Of a DNA stretch of 64,000 nt, positions 54,993 to 64,000 are shown piece after piece. How positions within the stretch are numbered: the first letter of the stretch is position 1; the number at the start of each line of letters is the position of its first letter. The DNA lies in contig NZ_JAAZQQ010000002.1 of assembly GCF_012395815.1 (NCBI RefSeq), positions 310,001-374,000 on the forward strand, given 5' to 3'. The position numbers and the translations under genes are program-made. The notes under the pieces are model-generated. The model was given only the letters and a program-made list of their open reading frames with translations, ran no database searches and was not told the origin of the DNA. This DNA comes from Roseicyclus persicicus (GTDB lineage: Bacteria; Pseudomonadota; Alphaproteobacteria; Rhodobacterales; Rhodobacteraceae).

Positions 54993-57014
54993 ATGAGCGA
55001 CTTGCGCAAGATCATCATCGACGGCCGTGAGGTCGAGGTCGATCCCGCGATGACGCTGATCCAGGCCTGCGAGGTCGCCGGCATCGAGATCCCGCGCTTC
55101 TGCTACCACGAGCGCCTGTCGATCGCCGGCAACTGCCGCATGTGCCTGGTCGAGGTCGTGGGCGGCCCGCCCAAGCCCGCCGCCTCCTGCGCGATGCAGG
55201 TGCGCGACCTGCGCCCCGGCCCCGACGGCGCGCCGCCGGTGGTCAAGACCAACAGCCCGATGGTCAAGAAGGCCCGCGAGGGGGTGATGGAGTTCCTGCT
55301 CATCAACCACCCGCTGGATTGCCCGATCTGCGACCAGGGCGGCGAATGCGACCTGCAGGACCAGGCGATGGCCTACGGCGTCGACTTCTCCCGCTACCGC
55401 GAGCCCAAGCGCGCCGCCGACAACCTCGACCTCGGCCCGCTGGTCAAGACCGAGATGACGCGCTGCATCTCCTGCACGCGCTGCGTGCGCTTCATCACCG
55501 AGGTCGCGGGCGTGCCCGAGATGGGCCAGACCGGCCGCGGCGAGGATTCCGAGATCACCTCCTACCTCGGCCAGACGCTGGAATCGGAGCTGCAGGGCAA
55601 CATCGTCGACCTGTGCCCGGTCGGCGCGCTGACGTCCAAGCCCTACGCCTTCACCGCCCGGCCCTGGGAACTGACCAAGACCGAATCCATCGACGTGATG
55701 GACGCGCTGGGGTCCAGCATCCGCATCGACACCAAGGGCCGCGAGGTCATGCGCATCCTGCCGCGCAACCATGACGGCGTGAACGAGGAATGGCTGTCGG
55801 ACAAGTCGCGCTACGTCTGGGACGGCCTGCGCCGCCAGCGGCTTGACCGGCCCTACATCCGCGAGAACGGCAAGTTGCGCCCGGCCAGCTGGGCCGAGGC
55901 GCTGTCGCTCGCCGGGGCCAAGGTCAAGGGCGCGGCGAAGCTCGCGGGCCTCGTGGGCGACCTCGCCCCGACCGAGGCCGCCTTCGCGCTGAAGCAGCTG
56001 GTCGAGGCCAGGGGCGGCCACGTGGAATGCCGCACCGACGGCGCCAAGCTGCCCGCCGGCAACCGCGCCGCCTATGTCGGCACCGCCGCGATCGAGGACA
56101 TCGACACCGCCCGCGCGATCCTGCTGATCGGCACCAACCCGCGCGCCGAGGCGCCGGTGCTGAACGCCCGCATCCGCAAGGCCTGGAGCCGCGGCGCCGA
56201 GGTCAAGCTGATCGGCGAGGCCGTCGACCTGACCTACCCCTACACGCATCTGGGCACCGACCGCGCCGCGCTGGCCGCGCAGATCGACGCCGCGCACGCG
56301 GCCGCCGAGGGCGTGCCCAGCCTGGTGATCGTGGGGCAGGGCGCGCTGCGCGAGGCCGATGGCGCCGCCGTTCTGGCCCATGCCCGGAAGATCGCCGAGC
56401 AGTCGGGCTCGGGCCTGCTGGTCCTTCACACCGCTGCGGGCCGCGTCGGCGCGATGGACGTGGGCGCCGTGACCGAGGGCGGCCTGTCCGCCGCGGTCGA
56501 GGGCGCCGACGTGATCTGGAACCTCGGCGCCGACGAGATCGACATCGAGGCCGGCCCCTTCGTCATCTACCAGGGCAGCCACGGCGACCGCGGCGCGCAT
56601 CGCGCCGACCTGATCCTGCCGGGCGCGGCCTGGACCGAGGAGCAGGGCCTGTTCGTGAACACCGAGGGCCGGCCGCAGCTGGCGCTGCGCGCGGGCTTCC
56701 CGCCGGGTGAGGCCAAGGAAAACTGGGCGATCCTGCGCGCGGTCTCGGCCGAGGCCGGCGCGCCGCAGCCCTGGAACACCCTGGCCGAGCTGCGCCGCGC
56801 GCTGGTGGCCGCGGTGCCGCACCTCGCCATGATCGACGAGGTGCCCGAGAACACGGGCGACGACCTGCCGCTGGGCACGCTGGGCAAGGCGAGCTTCGTC
56901 TACGCCGTGGCGGACCATTTCCTGACCAACCCCGTCACCCGGGCCTCGGCCCTGATGGCGGATCTGTCGGCGCGCGCCAAGGCGCGGGCCGAGACCAGGA
57001 TCGCGGCGGAGTAA
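54993..57014 (+). CDS. nuoG: NADH-quinone oxidoreductase subunit G
   Basis: 75-kDa subunit with clusters N1b, N4 and N5. 673 residues. N1b ligands are in RFCYHE, GNCRMC and AASCAMQ (Cys37, 48, 51, 66). [17 protein letters not shown] carries the His/Cys ligands of N5, and [13 protein letters not shown] with [10 protein letters not shown] those of N4. The C-terminal molybdopterin-like domain is shortened and lacks the extra N7 motif, as in many alphaproteobacteria. GAGAGGACC precedes the ATG. Confidence 0.96.
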   Translation: MSDLRKIIIDGREVEVDPAMTLIQACEVAGIEIPRFCYHERLSIAGNCRMCLVEVVGGPPKPAASCAMQVRDLRPGPDGAPPVVKTNSPMVKKAREGVMEFLLINHPLDCPICDQGGECDLQDQAMAYGVDFSRYREPKRAADNLDLGPLVKTEMTRCISCTRCVRFITEVAGVPEMGQTGRGEDSEITSYLGQTLESELQGNIVDLCPVGALTSKPYAFTARPWELTKTESIDVMDALGSSIRIDTKGREVMRILPRNHDGVNEEWLSDKSRYVWDGLRRQRLDRPYIRENGKLRPASWAEALSLAGAKVKGAAKLAGLVGDLAPTEAAFALKQLVEARGGHVECRTDGAKLPAGNRAAYVGTAAIEDIDTARAILLIGTNPRAEAPVLNARIRKAWSRGAEVKLIGEAVDLTYPYTHLGTDRAALAAQIDAAHAAAEGVPSLVIVGQGALREADGAAVLAHARKIAEQSGSGLLVLHTAAGRVGAMDVGAVTEGGLSAAVEGADVIWNLGADEIDIEAGPFVIYQGSHGDRGAHRADLILPGAAWTEEQGLFVNTEGRPQLALRAGFPPGEAKENWAILRAVSAEAGAPQPWNTLAELRRALVAAVPHLAMIDEVPENTGDDLPLGTLGKASFVYAVADHFLTNPVTRASALMADLSARAKARAETRIAAE

Positions 57015-57019
57015 CGGCC

Positions 57020-57424
57020 ATGGCGTGGGCCCGGGGAGGCGTGTCGGCCCTCGCGGGCCTGCTCGCCGTTGCGTCCTGCACGGCGGGCGAGGGGCCGCGG
57101 CCCGGCTCCATGCCGCCGGCCACCTACGACGGCGTGGAAACCCGGCTTCTCGACGATGATCTGGTGAATTTCCGGGTTCGGATGACCGGCGTGGCGACCC
57201 GCGACGACGTGGCCGCTTACGCCCGCTGCGCGGCTGCGCAATACGCCCTCATCCGCGGCTTCGGCTTTGCGCGACATGTCCGCACAAGCGTGCAGGAACA
57301 GGGTGGCGTTTGGGTCGGAGATGCGGTTTACACCATCTCGCCGGCGCTCCCGCGGGGGTTGCAGACGCTCGACGCCGAAGTCGTGGCGGCCGCGTGCGCC
57401 GAACAGGGGATACCGACGGTTTAG
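57020..57424 (+). CDS. Small two-cysteine lipoprotein
   Basis: 134 residues. N-terminus [20 protein letters not shown] has a lipobox-like VASC. The mature part contains [20 protein letters not shown] and a second Cys close to the end ([10 protein letters not shown]), again the two-Cys layout of 53184 and 53598. It starts 6 bp after nuoG and ends 10 bp before nuoH. A third related periplasmic lipoprotein in the operon. Confidence 0.7.
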   Translation: MAWARGGVSALAGLLAVASCTAGEGPRPGSMPPATYDGVETRLLDDDLVNFRVRMTGVATRDDVAAYARCAAAQYALIRGFGFARHVRTSVQEQGGVWVGDAVYTISPALPRGLQTLDAEVVAAACAEQGIPTV

Positions 57425-57434
57425 GGAACGACCC

Positions 57435-58472
57435 ATGGACGGATTCTTTTCGACCACGCTGGGCCTGATGGCGATCATGGCGGCGCAGAGCCTGCTGGTG
57501 ATCGGCTTCGTCATGGTCAGCCTCCTGTTCCTCGTCTACGGCGACCGCAAGATCTGGGCCGCCGTGATGATGCGGCGGGGCCCCAACGTGGTGGGCGTGT
57601 TCGGCCTGCTGCAGACCGTCGCCGACGCCCTGAAATACGTTGTGAAAGAGGTGGTTATCCCCGCCGGCGCCGACCGGCCGGTGTTCCTGATGGCGCCGAT
57701 GACCAGCTTCGTTCTGGCCATCCTCGCCTGGGCCGTGATCCCCTTCAACGACACCTGGGTGCTGGCCGACATCAACGTCGCCATCCTCTACGTCTTCGCC
57801 ATGTCCTCGCTCGAGGTCTACGGCGTGATCATGGGCGGCTGGGCGTCGAACTCGAAATACCCGTTCCTCGGCTCGCTCCGGTCGGCCGCGCAGATGATTT
57901 CCTACGAGGTCTCGATCGGCCTCATCATCATCGGCGTCATCATCTCGACCGGCTCGCTCAACTTCGGCGATATCGTCGCGGCGCAGGATACGGGCTGGGG
58001 CCTGTTCGGCTGGTACTGGCTGCCGCACCTGCCGATGGTGTTCCTGTTCTTCATCTCGGCGCTGGCCGAGACCAACCGCCCGCCCTTCGACCTGCCCGAA
58101 GCGGAATCCGAACTCGTGGCCGGCTATCAGGTCGAATACTCGTCCACGCCGTTCCTGCTGTTCATGGCGGGCGAATACATCGCCATCTTCCTGATGTGCG
58201 CGCTGATCACGCTGCTGTTCTTCGGCGGCTGGCTGTCGCCCATCCCCTTCATCCCCGACAGCCCGTTGTGGATGGTGGCCAAGATGGCGTTCTTCTTCTT
58301 CCTCTTCGCGATGGTGAAGGCGATCGTGCCGCGCTACCGCTACGACCAGCTGATGCGGCTGGGCTGGAAGGTGTTCCTGCCCTTCTCGCTGGCCTGGGTG
58401 GTGCTGGTCGCCTTCTTCGCCAAGTTCGAGCTCTTCGGCGGGGCCTATGCCCGCTGGGCCATCGGAGGCTGA
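57435..58472 (+). CDS. nuoH: NADH-quinone oxidoreductase subunit H
   Basis: ND1-type membrane subunit that forms the quinone entry with NuoB and NuoD. 345 residues with eight hydrophobic helices. [19 protein letters not shown] near the first matrix loop, [20 protein letters not shown], and [20 protein letters not shown] with the charged residues of the proton route are all intact. Confidence 0.97.
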   Translation: MDGFFSTTLGLMAIMAAQSLLVIGFVMVSLLFLVYGDRKIWAAVMMRRGPNVVGVFGLLQTVADALKYVVKEVVIPAGADRPVFLMAPMTSFVLAILAWAVIPFNDTWVLADINVAILYVFAMSSLEVYGVIMGGWASNSKYPFLGSLRSAAQMISYEVSIGLIIIGVIISTGSLNFGDIVAAQDTGWGLFGWYWLPHLPMVFLFFISALAETNRPPFDLPEAESELVAGYQVEYSSTPFLLFMAGEYIAIFLMCALITLLFFGGWLSPIPFIPDSPLWMVAKMAFFFFLFAMVKAIVPRYRYDQLMRLGWKVFLPFSLAWVVLVAFFAKFELFGGAYARWAIGG

Positions 58473-58475
58473 TCC

Positions 58476-58970
58476 ATGACTCAGATCGACTGGAACCGCG
58501 CCACGAAGTACTTCCTGCTCGGGGATATCTGGGCGGGGATGCGGCTGGGGCTGAAGTATTTCTTCTCGCCCAAGGTCACGGTGAACTACCCGCATGAAAA
58601 GGGGCCGCTGTCGCCCCGGTTCCGCGGCGAACACGCGCTGCGCCGCTATCCCAACGGCGAGGAACGCTGCATCGCCTGCAAGCTCTGCGAGGCGATCTGC
58701 CCCGCGCAGGCCATCACCATCGACGCCGAACCGCGCGAGGACGGCAGCCGCCGCACCACGCGCTACGACATCGACATGACCAAGTGCATCTACTGCGGCT
58801 TCTGCCAGGAGGCCTGCCCGGTCGATGCCATCGTCGAGGGCCCGAACTTTGAGTTCGCCACCGAGACCCGCGAAGAGCTCTACTACGACAAGGACAAGCT
58901 CCTCGAGAACGGCGCGCGCTGGGAGGCGGCCATCGCCCGCAACCTCGAGCTGGACGCGCCCTACCGATGA
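58476..58970 (+). CDS. nuoI: NADH-quinone oxidoreductase subunit I
   Basis: TYKY-type ferredoxin subunit carrying N6a and N6b. 164 residues. The two cluster motifs are [12 protein letters not shown] and [20 protein letters not shown]. It begins 3 bp after nuoH and its stop overlaps the start of the CMD-family gene. Confidence 0.97.
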   Translation: MTQIDWNRATKYFLLGDIWAGMRLGLKYFFSPKVTVNYPHEKGPLSPRFRGEHALRRYPNGEERCIACKLCEAICPAQAITIDAEPREDGSRRTTRYDIDMTKCIYCGFCQEACPVDAIVEGPNFEFATETREELYYDKDKLLENGARWEAAIARNLELDAPYR

Positions 58971-59383
58971 CCGACACCCCCGCCAACCCCTTCGAGGCGC
59001 TGATGCGCCAGACCCAGAGCATGGCCCAGGACTGGGTCAAGGCCGTCAATCCCGCGCTGGCGAACTTCAACCCCGCGCAGATGGACAAGCTCTGGCCGAC
59101 GGTGCCCGCCGAGATGCTGGAGGCCTTCTTCGGCAAGCAGTTCAACCCCGAGGGGCTGGATGCCAAGACGCGGCTCCTGCTCACGCTCCTCGGCCTGACG
59201 ATCCAGGGCGCGGTGGCCGAGGCGCAGATCCGCCTGACCGTGCGCCACGCGGTCGAGGCCGGCGCCACCAAGCAGGAGGTGGCCGAGACCATCGGTCTCG
59301 CCGCGCTGTTCGGCGGCGTGCCCGCGATGAACAAGGCGATGGAACTGGCGACCGAGGCGCTCGACCGGGGCGAGGAGGATTGA
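58967..59383 (+). CDS. Carboxymuconolactone decarboxylase (AhpD-like) family protein
   Basis: 138-residue helical protein: [40 protein letters not shown] and [20 protein letters not shown], the six-helix CMD pattern with the conserved His and Glu. It has no CxxC pair, so it is not a peroxidase. The N-terminal helix [20 protein letters not shown] is an addition. ATG overlaps the nuoI stop. CMD genes do occur beside nuo genes in some alphaproteobacteria; the role is unknown. Confidence 0.8.
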   Translation: MTDTPANPFEALMRQTQSMAQDWVKAVNPALANFNPAQMDKLWPTVPAEMLEAFFGKQFNPEGLDAKTRLLLTLLGLTIQGAVAEAQIRLTVRHAVEAGATKQEVAETIGLAALFGGVPAMNKAMELATEALDRGEED

Positions 59384-59384
59384 G

Positions 59385-59999
59385 ATGAACATGGCCGATT
59401 TCACCTTCTACCTCTTTGCCGTGTCGGTGGTGACCGGCGGCCTGCTGACCGTGACCGCGAAGAACCCGGTGCACTCGGTGCTCTGGCTGATCCTCGCCTT
59501 CCTGTCGGCGGCGGGCCTGTTCGTGCTGGTTGGCGCGGAATTCGTCGCGATGCTGCTGATCATCGTCTACGTGGGCGCGGTCGCGGTGCTGTTCCTGTTC
59601 GTGGTGATGATGCTCGACATCGACTTCGCCTCGCTCAAGGCCGAGATGGCCAAGTACATGCCGCTGGCGGGGCTGATTGGCGTCGTGCTCCTGATGCAGC
59701 TGGCGCTGGCCTTCGGGGCGTGGGAGTTTTCCGACGGCATCGACGCGCGGCTGGGCAACCCGATCCCGCCGCTGACCGAGGCGCACAACACCGAGGCGCT
59801 CGGCCTCATCCTCTACGACCGCTACTTCTTGCTGTTCCAGCTGTCCGGCCTGATCCTGCTGGTCGCCATGATCGGCGCGATCGTGCTGACGCTGCGCCAC
59901 CGCCAGGACGTCAAGCGCCAGGACGTGATCGCCCAAATGATGCGCGACCCGGCCAAGGCGCTGGAACTGAAGGACGTGAAACCGGGGCAGGGCCTCTAG
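59385..59999 (+). CDS. nuoJ: NADH-quinone oxidoreductase subunit J
   Basis: ND6-type membrane subunit. 204 residues with five hydrophobic helices: [60 protein letters not shown] (the pi-bulge helix), then two more. The soluble tail is longer than in E. coli and ends [17 protein letters not shown] precedes the ATG. Confidence 0.96.
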   Translation: MNMADFTFYLFAVSVVTGGLLTVTAKNPVHSVLWLILAFLSAAGLFVLVGAEFVAMLLIIVYVGAVAVLFLFVVMMLDIDFASLKAEMAKYMPLAGLIGVVLLMQLALAFGAWEFSDGIDARLGNPIPPLTEAHNTEALGLILYDRYFLLFQLSGLILLVAMIGAIVLTLRHRQDVKRQDVIAQMMRDPAKALELKDVKPGQGL

Positions 60000-60090
60000 G
60001 CCCCGCCCGCAACCGCCACGAGACCGCGGGCCTCACCGCGGCACGGACCGAACGACGATGCGGGGCACCAGGCCGCCGCGGAGGGACGCG

Positions 60091-60564
60091 ATGAACGACC
60101 GGACGGGACAGACCCGCAGCCGCGCCGCCTTGGCGCTTGCGGCCTGCTGCGTCGCCGGAAGCGCCGCGGCGCTGCCGCCGCCCGCGCCCTGCGTCTGGAA
60201 CGAGGGCGCCGGCCGCCTTGAGCCGGTGGTCGACGGGGTCTACGCCCCCGGCCTGCAGGAGGTGTTCCCCGCCGCGGCCGGCGACGGCTTCGTCACTTGG
60301 GTCCTCTACGGCGGGACCGGCGACGGCTACGGCCCCGAACGCTTCGTCCTGCAGCACTGCCCGACCGGGCAGGACCTGCTGATCGTGCTGCCCGAGGGCG
60401 ACGTGACCCGCCTCGAGGCCGCCTACGACGAGATGATCCGGGGCGAGGCGCCCTACACGATGCGCCAGATCGGCGAGGCGATGGCGCAGCTCGGCGCCGG
60501 GGTCCGGCGCGTGCAGAACGAATTCGGCAGCTGCGGCTGCGATGTGATCTGGGGAAATGGATAG
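60091..60564 (+). CDS. Exported cysteine-containing protein, relative of the 60882 protein
   Basis: 157 residues from ATG 60091 (GGAGGGA upstream; an earlier ATG at 60058 lacks a ribosome site). The signal ends ...GSAAALPPPA. Cys are at PAPCVWN, LQHCPTGQDLLIVLP and the C-terminal CGC. The central pattern hydrophobic-x-x-C-x-x-G-Q-x-L-x-I and the final C-x-C also occur in the 60882 protein, so they are probably distant paralogues. Function unknown; between nuoJ and nuoK. Confidence 0.7.
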   Translation: MNDRTGQTRSRAALALAACCVAGSAAALPPPAPCVWNEGAGRLEPVVDGVYAPGLQEVFPAAAGDGFVTWVLYGGTGDGYGPERFVLQHCPTGQDLLIVLPEGDVTRLEAAYDEMIRGEAPYTMRQIGEAMAQLGAGVRRVQNEFGSCGCDVIWGNG

Positions 60565-60567
60565 GCC

Positions 60568-60876
60568 ATGACCATCGGACTGGAACACTACCTGACGTTC
60601 GCCGCGGCGCTCTTCGTCATCGGCATCTTCGGCATCTTCCTGAACCGCAAGAACGTCATCATCATCCTGATGTCGATCGAGCTGATGCTGCTGGCGGTGA
60701 ACATCAACCTCGTCGCCTTCTCGGCCTTCCTCGGGGATCTCACCGGGCAGGTGTTCACCCTGTTCGTGCTGACCGTCGCCGCGGCCGAGGCCGCGATCGG
60801 CCTGGCGATCCTCGTGTGCTTCTTCCGCAACCGCGGCACCATCGCGGTGGAAGACGTCTCGAACATGCGGGGCTGA
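60568..60876 (+). CDS. nuoK: NADH-quinone oxidoreductase subunit K
   Basis: ND4L-type membrane subunit. 102 residues with three helices; the second and third carry the buried glutamates in [20 protein letters not shown] and [21 protein letters not shown]-terminus [21 protein letters not shown] frame resembling this start is found again at 61445. Confidence 0.97.
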   Translation: MTIGLEHYLTFAAALFVIGIFGIFLNRKNVIIILMSIELMLLAVNINLVAFSAFLGDLTGQVFTLFVLTVAAAEAAIGLAILVCFFRNRGTIAVEDVSNMRG

Positions 60877-60881
60877 TCGGC

Positions 60882-61391
60882 ATGACGCGGACCCGCCCCT
60901 TCCTCCTCTGCGCCGGGATCGCCGCCGCCACGGGGCTGACCGCCCAGGCGGCGCTGGCCTGCATGCCCGTGCCGCTGGAGGTGACGGCGGGGCCCGTGGC
61001 CGGCGAGGGCTGCAGCCAGAGCCAGGTCCTGGACGAGTATCGCGCCGTGGGCCTGTCGTCGGTGACCGCGGCCGCGGGCGGGCTTCTGATGCAGGACATC
61101 TATGACGGCAACGCCTGCTACCTCGAGGCCAACCTGCTGGTGATCGACTGCGCCGCCGGGCAGATGCTGGTGATCGGGCCCGACCAGCGCAGCCTCGAGA
61201 CCGAGCCGCGCGAGACCGGCATCGACCGCATCGCCGCCTGGCTGGGCACCGAGGGTCCCGCGCCGGGCTTCGACGAGATCGCCGCGCGGGCCATGCGCGA
61301 AGGCTACGACGCGCCGCTGCGGGCGGCGGCGGGGGCACGGCTGTCGATCAACGGGGCGGGGGTCGACACGACCTGCGCCTGCCGGGGCTGA
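60882..61391 (+). CDS. Exported cysteine-containing protein, relative of the 60091 protein
   Basis: 169 residues. Signal peptide MTRTRPFLLCAGIAAATGLT then AQAALA. Cys in LACMPVP, GEGCSQSQ, GNACYLEAN, VIDCAAGQMLVIGPDQ and the end TTCACRG. The LLVIDCAAGQMLVI and final C-x-C match the pattern in the 60091 protein across nuoK, so a gene pair flanking nuoK is likely. No family name. Begins 5 bp after nuoK. Confidence 0.7.
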   Translation: MTRTRPFLLCAGIAAATGLTAQAALACMPVPLEVTAGPVAGEGCSQSQVLDEYRAVGLSSVTAAAGGLLMQDIYDGNACYLEANLLVIDCAAGQMLVIGPDQRSLETEPRETGIDRIAAWLGTEGPAPGFDEIAARAMREGYDAPLRAAAGARLSINGAGVDTTCACRG

Positions 61392-61444
61392 GACGACCGA
61401 TGCCCCAGGACAAGACACACGGGACCAAGACCCGGAGGGACAAG

Positions 61445-61516
61445 ATGACGACCGGACTGGAGCAGTTCCTGACCCTGGCAGCAGCAGGCGCCACCGCGGC
61501 GCGGATCGAGGGCTGA
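61445..61516 (+). pseudogene. 23-residue frame echoing the NuoK N-terminus (duplicate remnant or microprotein)
   Basis: [20 protein letters not shown] then IEG and stop. The first 14 residues match NuoK ([14 protein letters not shown]) with mostly third-base changes, after which the sequence stops within ten codons. GGAGGG lies 5 bp before the ATG, so it may still be translated. The frame is open upstream to ATG 61400. Position between the 60882 gene and nuoL suggests an old partial duplication of nuoK. Calling it a pseudogene is a choice; a real microprotein is possible. Confidence 0.55.
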
Positions 61517-61523
61517 GCGACCG

Positions 61524-63701
61524 ATGGAAACGATCCTCCTCTTCTCCCCGCTGGTCGGCGCGATCATCGCGGGCTTCACCTGGCGGCTGATCGGCGAGAC
61601 CGGCGCGCAGGTCGCGGCCACCGCGCTGCTGTTCCTGTCCTGCCTCCTGTCCTGGGTGGTGTTCCTGTCCTTCGACGGGACGACCTACACCCACAGCCTG
61701 TTCACCTGGATCGAAAGCGGCACGCTGTTCACCGACTGGGCGATCCGCATCGACCGGCTGACGGCGATCATGCTGATCGTGATCACCACGGTGTCGGCGC
61801 TCGTGCACCTGTATTCCTTCGGCTACATGGCGCATGACGACAACTTCAAGCACGGCGAAAGCTACCGGCCGCGCTTCTTCGCCTACCTGTCCTTCTTCAC
61901 CTTCGCGATGCTGATGCTGGTGACGGCGGACAACCTGCTGCAGCTGTTCTTCGGCTGGGAGGGCGTGGGCGTCGCCTCCTACCTCCTGATCGGCTTCTAC
62001 TACCGCAAGCCGTCGGCGGGCGCGGCCGCGATGAAGGCCTTCATCGTCAACCGCGTCGGCGACTTCGGCTTCCTGCTCGGCATCTTCGGTCTGTTCTGGA
62101 TGGCCGACAGCATCCAGTTCGACGTGATCCTGCCGATGGGCGCCGAGTTCGCCGAGATGACCATTCCCTTCCTGGGCATGGAGCTGAACGCGGCCAACAC
62201 CATCGCGATGCTCCTGTTCATCGGCGCGATGGGCAAGTCGGCGCAGCTCATCCTGCACACCTGGCTGCCCGACGCGATGGAGGGCCCGACGCCGGTGTCG
62301 GCGCTGATCCACGCCGCCACCATGGTGACGGCGGGCGTGTTCCTGGTCTGCCGCATGTCGCCGCTGATGGAATACGCGCCCTTCGCCACGAACTTCATCA
62401 TCGTGCTCGGCGCCGCCACGGCCTTCTTCGCCGCCACGGTCGGCCTCGTGCAGAACGACATCAAGCGCGTCATCGCCTATTCGACCTGCTCGCAGCTGGG
62501 CTACATGTTCGTCGCCGCGGGCGTGGGCGTCTACTCGGTGGCGATGTTCCACCTGTTCACCCACGCCTTCTTCAAGGCGATGCTGTTCCTCGGCGCGGGC
62601 TCGGTCATCCACGCGATGCACCACGAGCAGGACATGCGGAACTACGGCGGCCTGCGGAAAAAGATCCCCTACACCTTCGCCGCCATGATGATCGGCACGC
62701 TGGCGATCACCGGCGTCGGCATCCCGACCACCTATTTCGGCTTTGCCGGGTTCTTCTCCAAGGACGCGGTCGTTGAATCCGCCTACGCCTTCGGCGGCGA
62801 CCTCGGGCAGTATGCCTTCTGGGCGCTGATCGTGGCGGCGGTGTTCACCAGCTTCTACTCCTGGCGGCTGATGTTCCTGACCTTCTTCGGCACGCCGCGG
62901 GGCAACAAGCACACCCACGACCACGCGCACGAGTCCCCCTGGACCATGCTCGCGCCGCTTGGCGTGCTGGCCGTGGGCGCGGTGTTCTCGGGCGTGGTGT
63001 GGTACAACTCCTTCTTCGGCCACACCGACACGGTCGCCCGCTTCTTCGGCGTGCCCTACGCCGTCGAGGGCCATGCCGAAGAGGGCGCGCATGGCGCGGC
63101 CGACGAGGCGCATGGCGCGGCCGACGCCCACGCCGCAGCCCCGGCCGCCGACGCCCATGCGGCTGCGCCTGCCGCCGATGCCCACGCCGCCGAGGCGGCC
63201 GCCGACGACCACGGCGGCGGCTACGCCCACTACGTGTTCACCGGCGCGCCGGGCGAGGGCGCGATCCACGCCGCCCCCGGCAACACCATCCTGAACGACG
63301 CCCACGAGGTCCCGAAATGGGTCAAGTGGAGCCCGTTCTTCGCGATGCTGCTGGGCTTCGTCACGGCGTACTGGTTCTACATCGTGAACCCGTCCCTGCC
63401 CAAGCGGCTCGCGCAGGCGCAGCGCCCGCTCTACCTGTTCCTGCTGAACAAGTGGTACTTCGACGAGGCCTACGACTTCCTGTTCGTGCGCCCCGCCCGC
63501 TGGCTCGGCCGCTTCCTGTGGAAGGGCGGCGACGGCGCCGTCATCGACGGCGGCATCAACGGGCTCGCCATGGGGATCATCCCCTTCTTCACCCGCCTCG
63601 CGGGCCGGGCGCAGTCCGGTTACATCTTCACCTATGCCTTCGCCATGGTGCTGGGGATCGTCGTCCTCGTCACCTGGGTCACCCTGAGCGTCGGAGGCTG
63701 A
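61524..63701 (+). CDS. nuoL: NADH-quinone oxidoreductase subunit L
   Basis: Largest antiporter-like pump subunit, 725 residues. [20 protein letters not shown] with the lateral Glu, [20 protein letters not shown] and [20 protein letters not shown] with the channel Lys are intact. A His/Ala/Asp-rich insert (about residues 519-566) separates two helices late in the protein and is unusual for NuoL. The C-terminal amphipathic helix and last membrane segment ([20 protein letters not shown]) are present. Confidence 0.97.
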   Translation: METILLFSPLVGAIIAGFTWRLIGETGAQVAATALLFLSCLLSWVVFLSFDGTTYTHSLFTWIESGTLFTDWAIRIDRLTAIMLIVITTVSALVHLYSFGYMAHDDNFKHGESYRPRFFAYLSFFTFAMLMLVTADNLLQLFFGWEGVGVASYLLIGFYYRKPSAGAAAMKAFIVNRVGDFGFLLGIFGLFWMADSIQFDVILPMGAEFAEMTIPFLGMELNAANTIAMLLFIGAMGKSAQLILHTWLPDAMEGPTPVSALIHAATMVTAGVFLVCRMSPLMEYAPFATNFIIVLGAATAFFAATVGLVQNDIKRVIAYSTCSQLGYMFVAAGVGVYSVAMFHLFTHAFFKAMLFLGAGSVIHAMHHEQDMRNYGGLRKKIPYTFAAMMIGTLAITGVGIPTTYFGFAGFFSKDAVVESAYAFGGDLGQYAFWALIVAAVFTSFYSWRLMFLTFFGTPRGNKHTHDHAHESPWTMLAPLGVLAVGAVFSGVVWYNSFFGHTDTVARFFGVPYAVEGHAEEGAHGAADEAHGAADAHAAAPAADAHAAAPAADAHAAEAAADDHGGGYAHYVFTGAPGEGAIHAAPGNTILNDAHEVPKWVKWSPFFAMLLGFVTAYWFYIVNPSLPKRLAQAQRPLYLFLLNKWYFDEAYDFLFVRPARWLGRFLWKGGDGAVIDGGINGLAMGIIPFFTRLAGRAQSGYIFTYAFAMVLGIVVLVTWVTLSVGG
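63078..63222 (+). repeat. His/Ala/Asp-rich repeat within nuoL
   Basis: Coding repeats of the type (E/D)[10 protein letters not shown] and [20 protein letters not shown], built from imperfect GCCGACGCCCA units. It encodes about 48 residues rich in His, Ala and Asp in a loop between membrane helices. Such tracts can grow or shrink by slippage. Confidence 0.8.
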
Positions 63702-63711
63702 GAGACGACCC

Positions 63712-64000
63712 ATGGACAACCTTCTCTCCATCGTCACCTTCCTGCCGCTGGTCGCCGCGATCATCCTCGCCGTGTTCCTGCGCGGCGACGACGCGGCCGC
63801 GCAGCTGAACGCCAAGCGCCTGGCGCTGGCCGCCACCACCGCGACCTTCCTGATCTCGCTCGCGATCCTTGTGGAGTTCGACCCCGCCAACACCGGCTTC
63901 CAGCTGGTGGAGGAAAGCGAGTGGCTGTTCGGCCTGACCTACAAGGTCGGCGTCGACGGGATCAGCGTGCTGTTCGTGCTGCTGACCACCTTCCTCATGC
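63712..64000 (+). CDS. nuoM: NADH-quinone oxidoreductase subunit M, N-terminal part (3' end outside window)
   Basis: First 96 residues of the second antiporter-like pump subunit. [20 protein letters not shown] is the first helix; [20 protein letters not shown] is the conserved periplasmic-to-helix segment of NuoM. The window ends inside the gene. AGAGACGACCC precedes the ATG, 10 bp after nuoL. Confidence 0.93.
   Translation, partial: MDNLLSIVTFLPLVAAIILAVFLRGDDAAAQLNAKRLALAATTATFLISLAILVEFDPANTGFQLVEESEWLFGLTYKVGVDGISVLFVLLTTFLM

Noticed and set aside
54993-57014. Truncation of nuoG
   Set aside because: It is shorter than E. coli NuoG (about 900 residues), but the 673-residue form with shortened C-terminal domain is normal in alphaproteobacteria; all cluster ligands are present.
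60588-63893. Open frame of 1101 codons on the minus strand opposite nuoK-nuoM
   Set aside because: High GC with G/C third positions leaves antisense frames open by chance. The plus strand carries intact NuoK, NuoL and NuoM with all motifs; the antisense product is low-complexity and resembles nothing.

Overview
This 64 kb window is chromosomal DNA of a very GC-rich alphaproteobacterium, most likely a member of the Rhodobacterales (Rhodobacteraceae/Paracoccaceae). The evidence is the strong G/C third-position bias, the complex I (nuo) operon broken up by many small extra genes, the SUV3-like helicase/hslR/fdxA/carD run, and the intergenic repeat CATCTTTGCTTC-n-AAATACTCC. I infer the order, not the species. 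I see no rRNA, tRNA, prophage, insertion sequence, integron or CRISPR array. No gap between genes exceeds 300 bp, and the longest is the 281 bp between fdxA and carD.

Layout. 1-8188 holds housekeeping and lipid genes on both strands: proC (partial), a CsaA-like tRNA-binding protein, a 2-hydroxyacid dehydrogenase, tdk, an unknown protein, a FabH-type synthase, lolC/lolD, a lysophospholipase-like hydrolase with an SCP2 protein, and a TPR protein. 8229-13169 is a plus-strand run: SUV3-like RNA helicase, hslR, fdxA, carD and a glycine-zipper lipoprotein. 13212-19220 holds a Kef-type antiporter, D-lyxose isomerase, purD, a small membrane protein and xseA. 19294-30636 is a minus-strand cluster that reads as import and gamma-glutamylation-type catabolism of polyamines or similar amines. 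It has ABC ATPase, binding protein, two permeases, two glutamine-synthetase-family ligases, a class I amidotransferase, a 36-residue membrane microprotein, a PuuB-like oxidase, a DegT aminotransferase and a class III aminotransferase. A PhnD-like protein, a TerB-like protein and a PhzF protein follow on the same strand.

33068-41556 is a leucine/isovalerate degradation operon on the plus strand: ivd, mccB, mccA, HMG-CoA lyase and an enoyl-CoA hydratase, with two unknown exported proteins, an ASCH protein and a GST between them. Its promoter is unusually clear (TTGACA, 17 bp, TATGAA) and is overlapped by a TetR-type palindrome. A quinone reductase, an acyl-CoA synthetase and an exported protein follow. 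45777-64000 is the nuo operon, nuoA to the start of nuoM, with 14 extra open frames. Three carry the same helix-hairpin-helix C-terminus, three are two-cysteine lipoproteins, two are related exported cysteine proteins, and one is a 23-residue echo of the NuoK N-terminus.

The most unusual non-coding feature is a set of tandem palindrome arrays. Two near-identical arrays (28004-28094 and 39129-39217) each contain four perfect palindromes, all centred on CTTGCAAG, with centres exactly 22 bp apart. Three further arrays (16034-16101, 22142-22220, 32917-32983) use other stems, mostly GGAAAAC/GTTTTCC, at mostly 22-24 bp spacing, and a related hairpin pair lies at 20762-20813. They occur inside operons, between convergent genes and once between divergent genes, so simple termination does not explain them all. 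A second dispersed element (CATCTTTGCTTC/AAATACTCC, often beside a GC hairpin) occurs six times.
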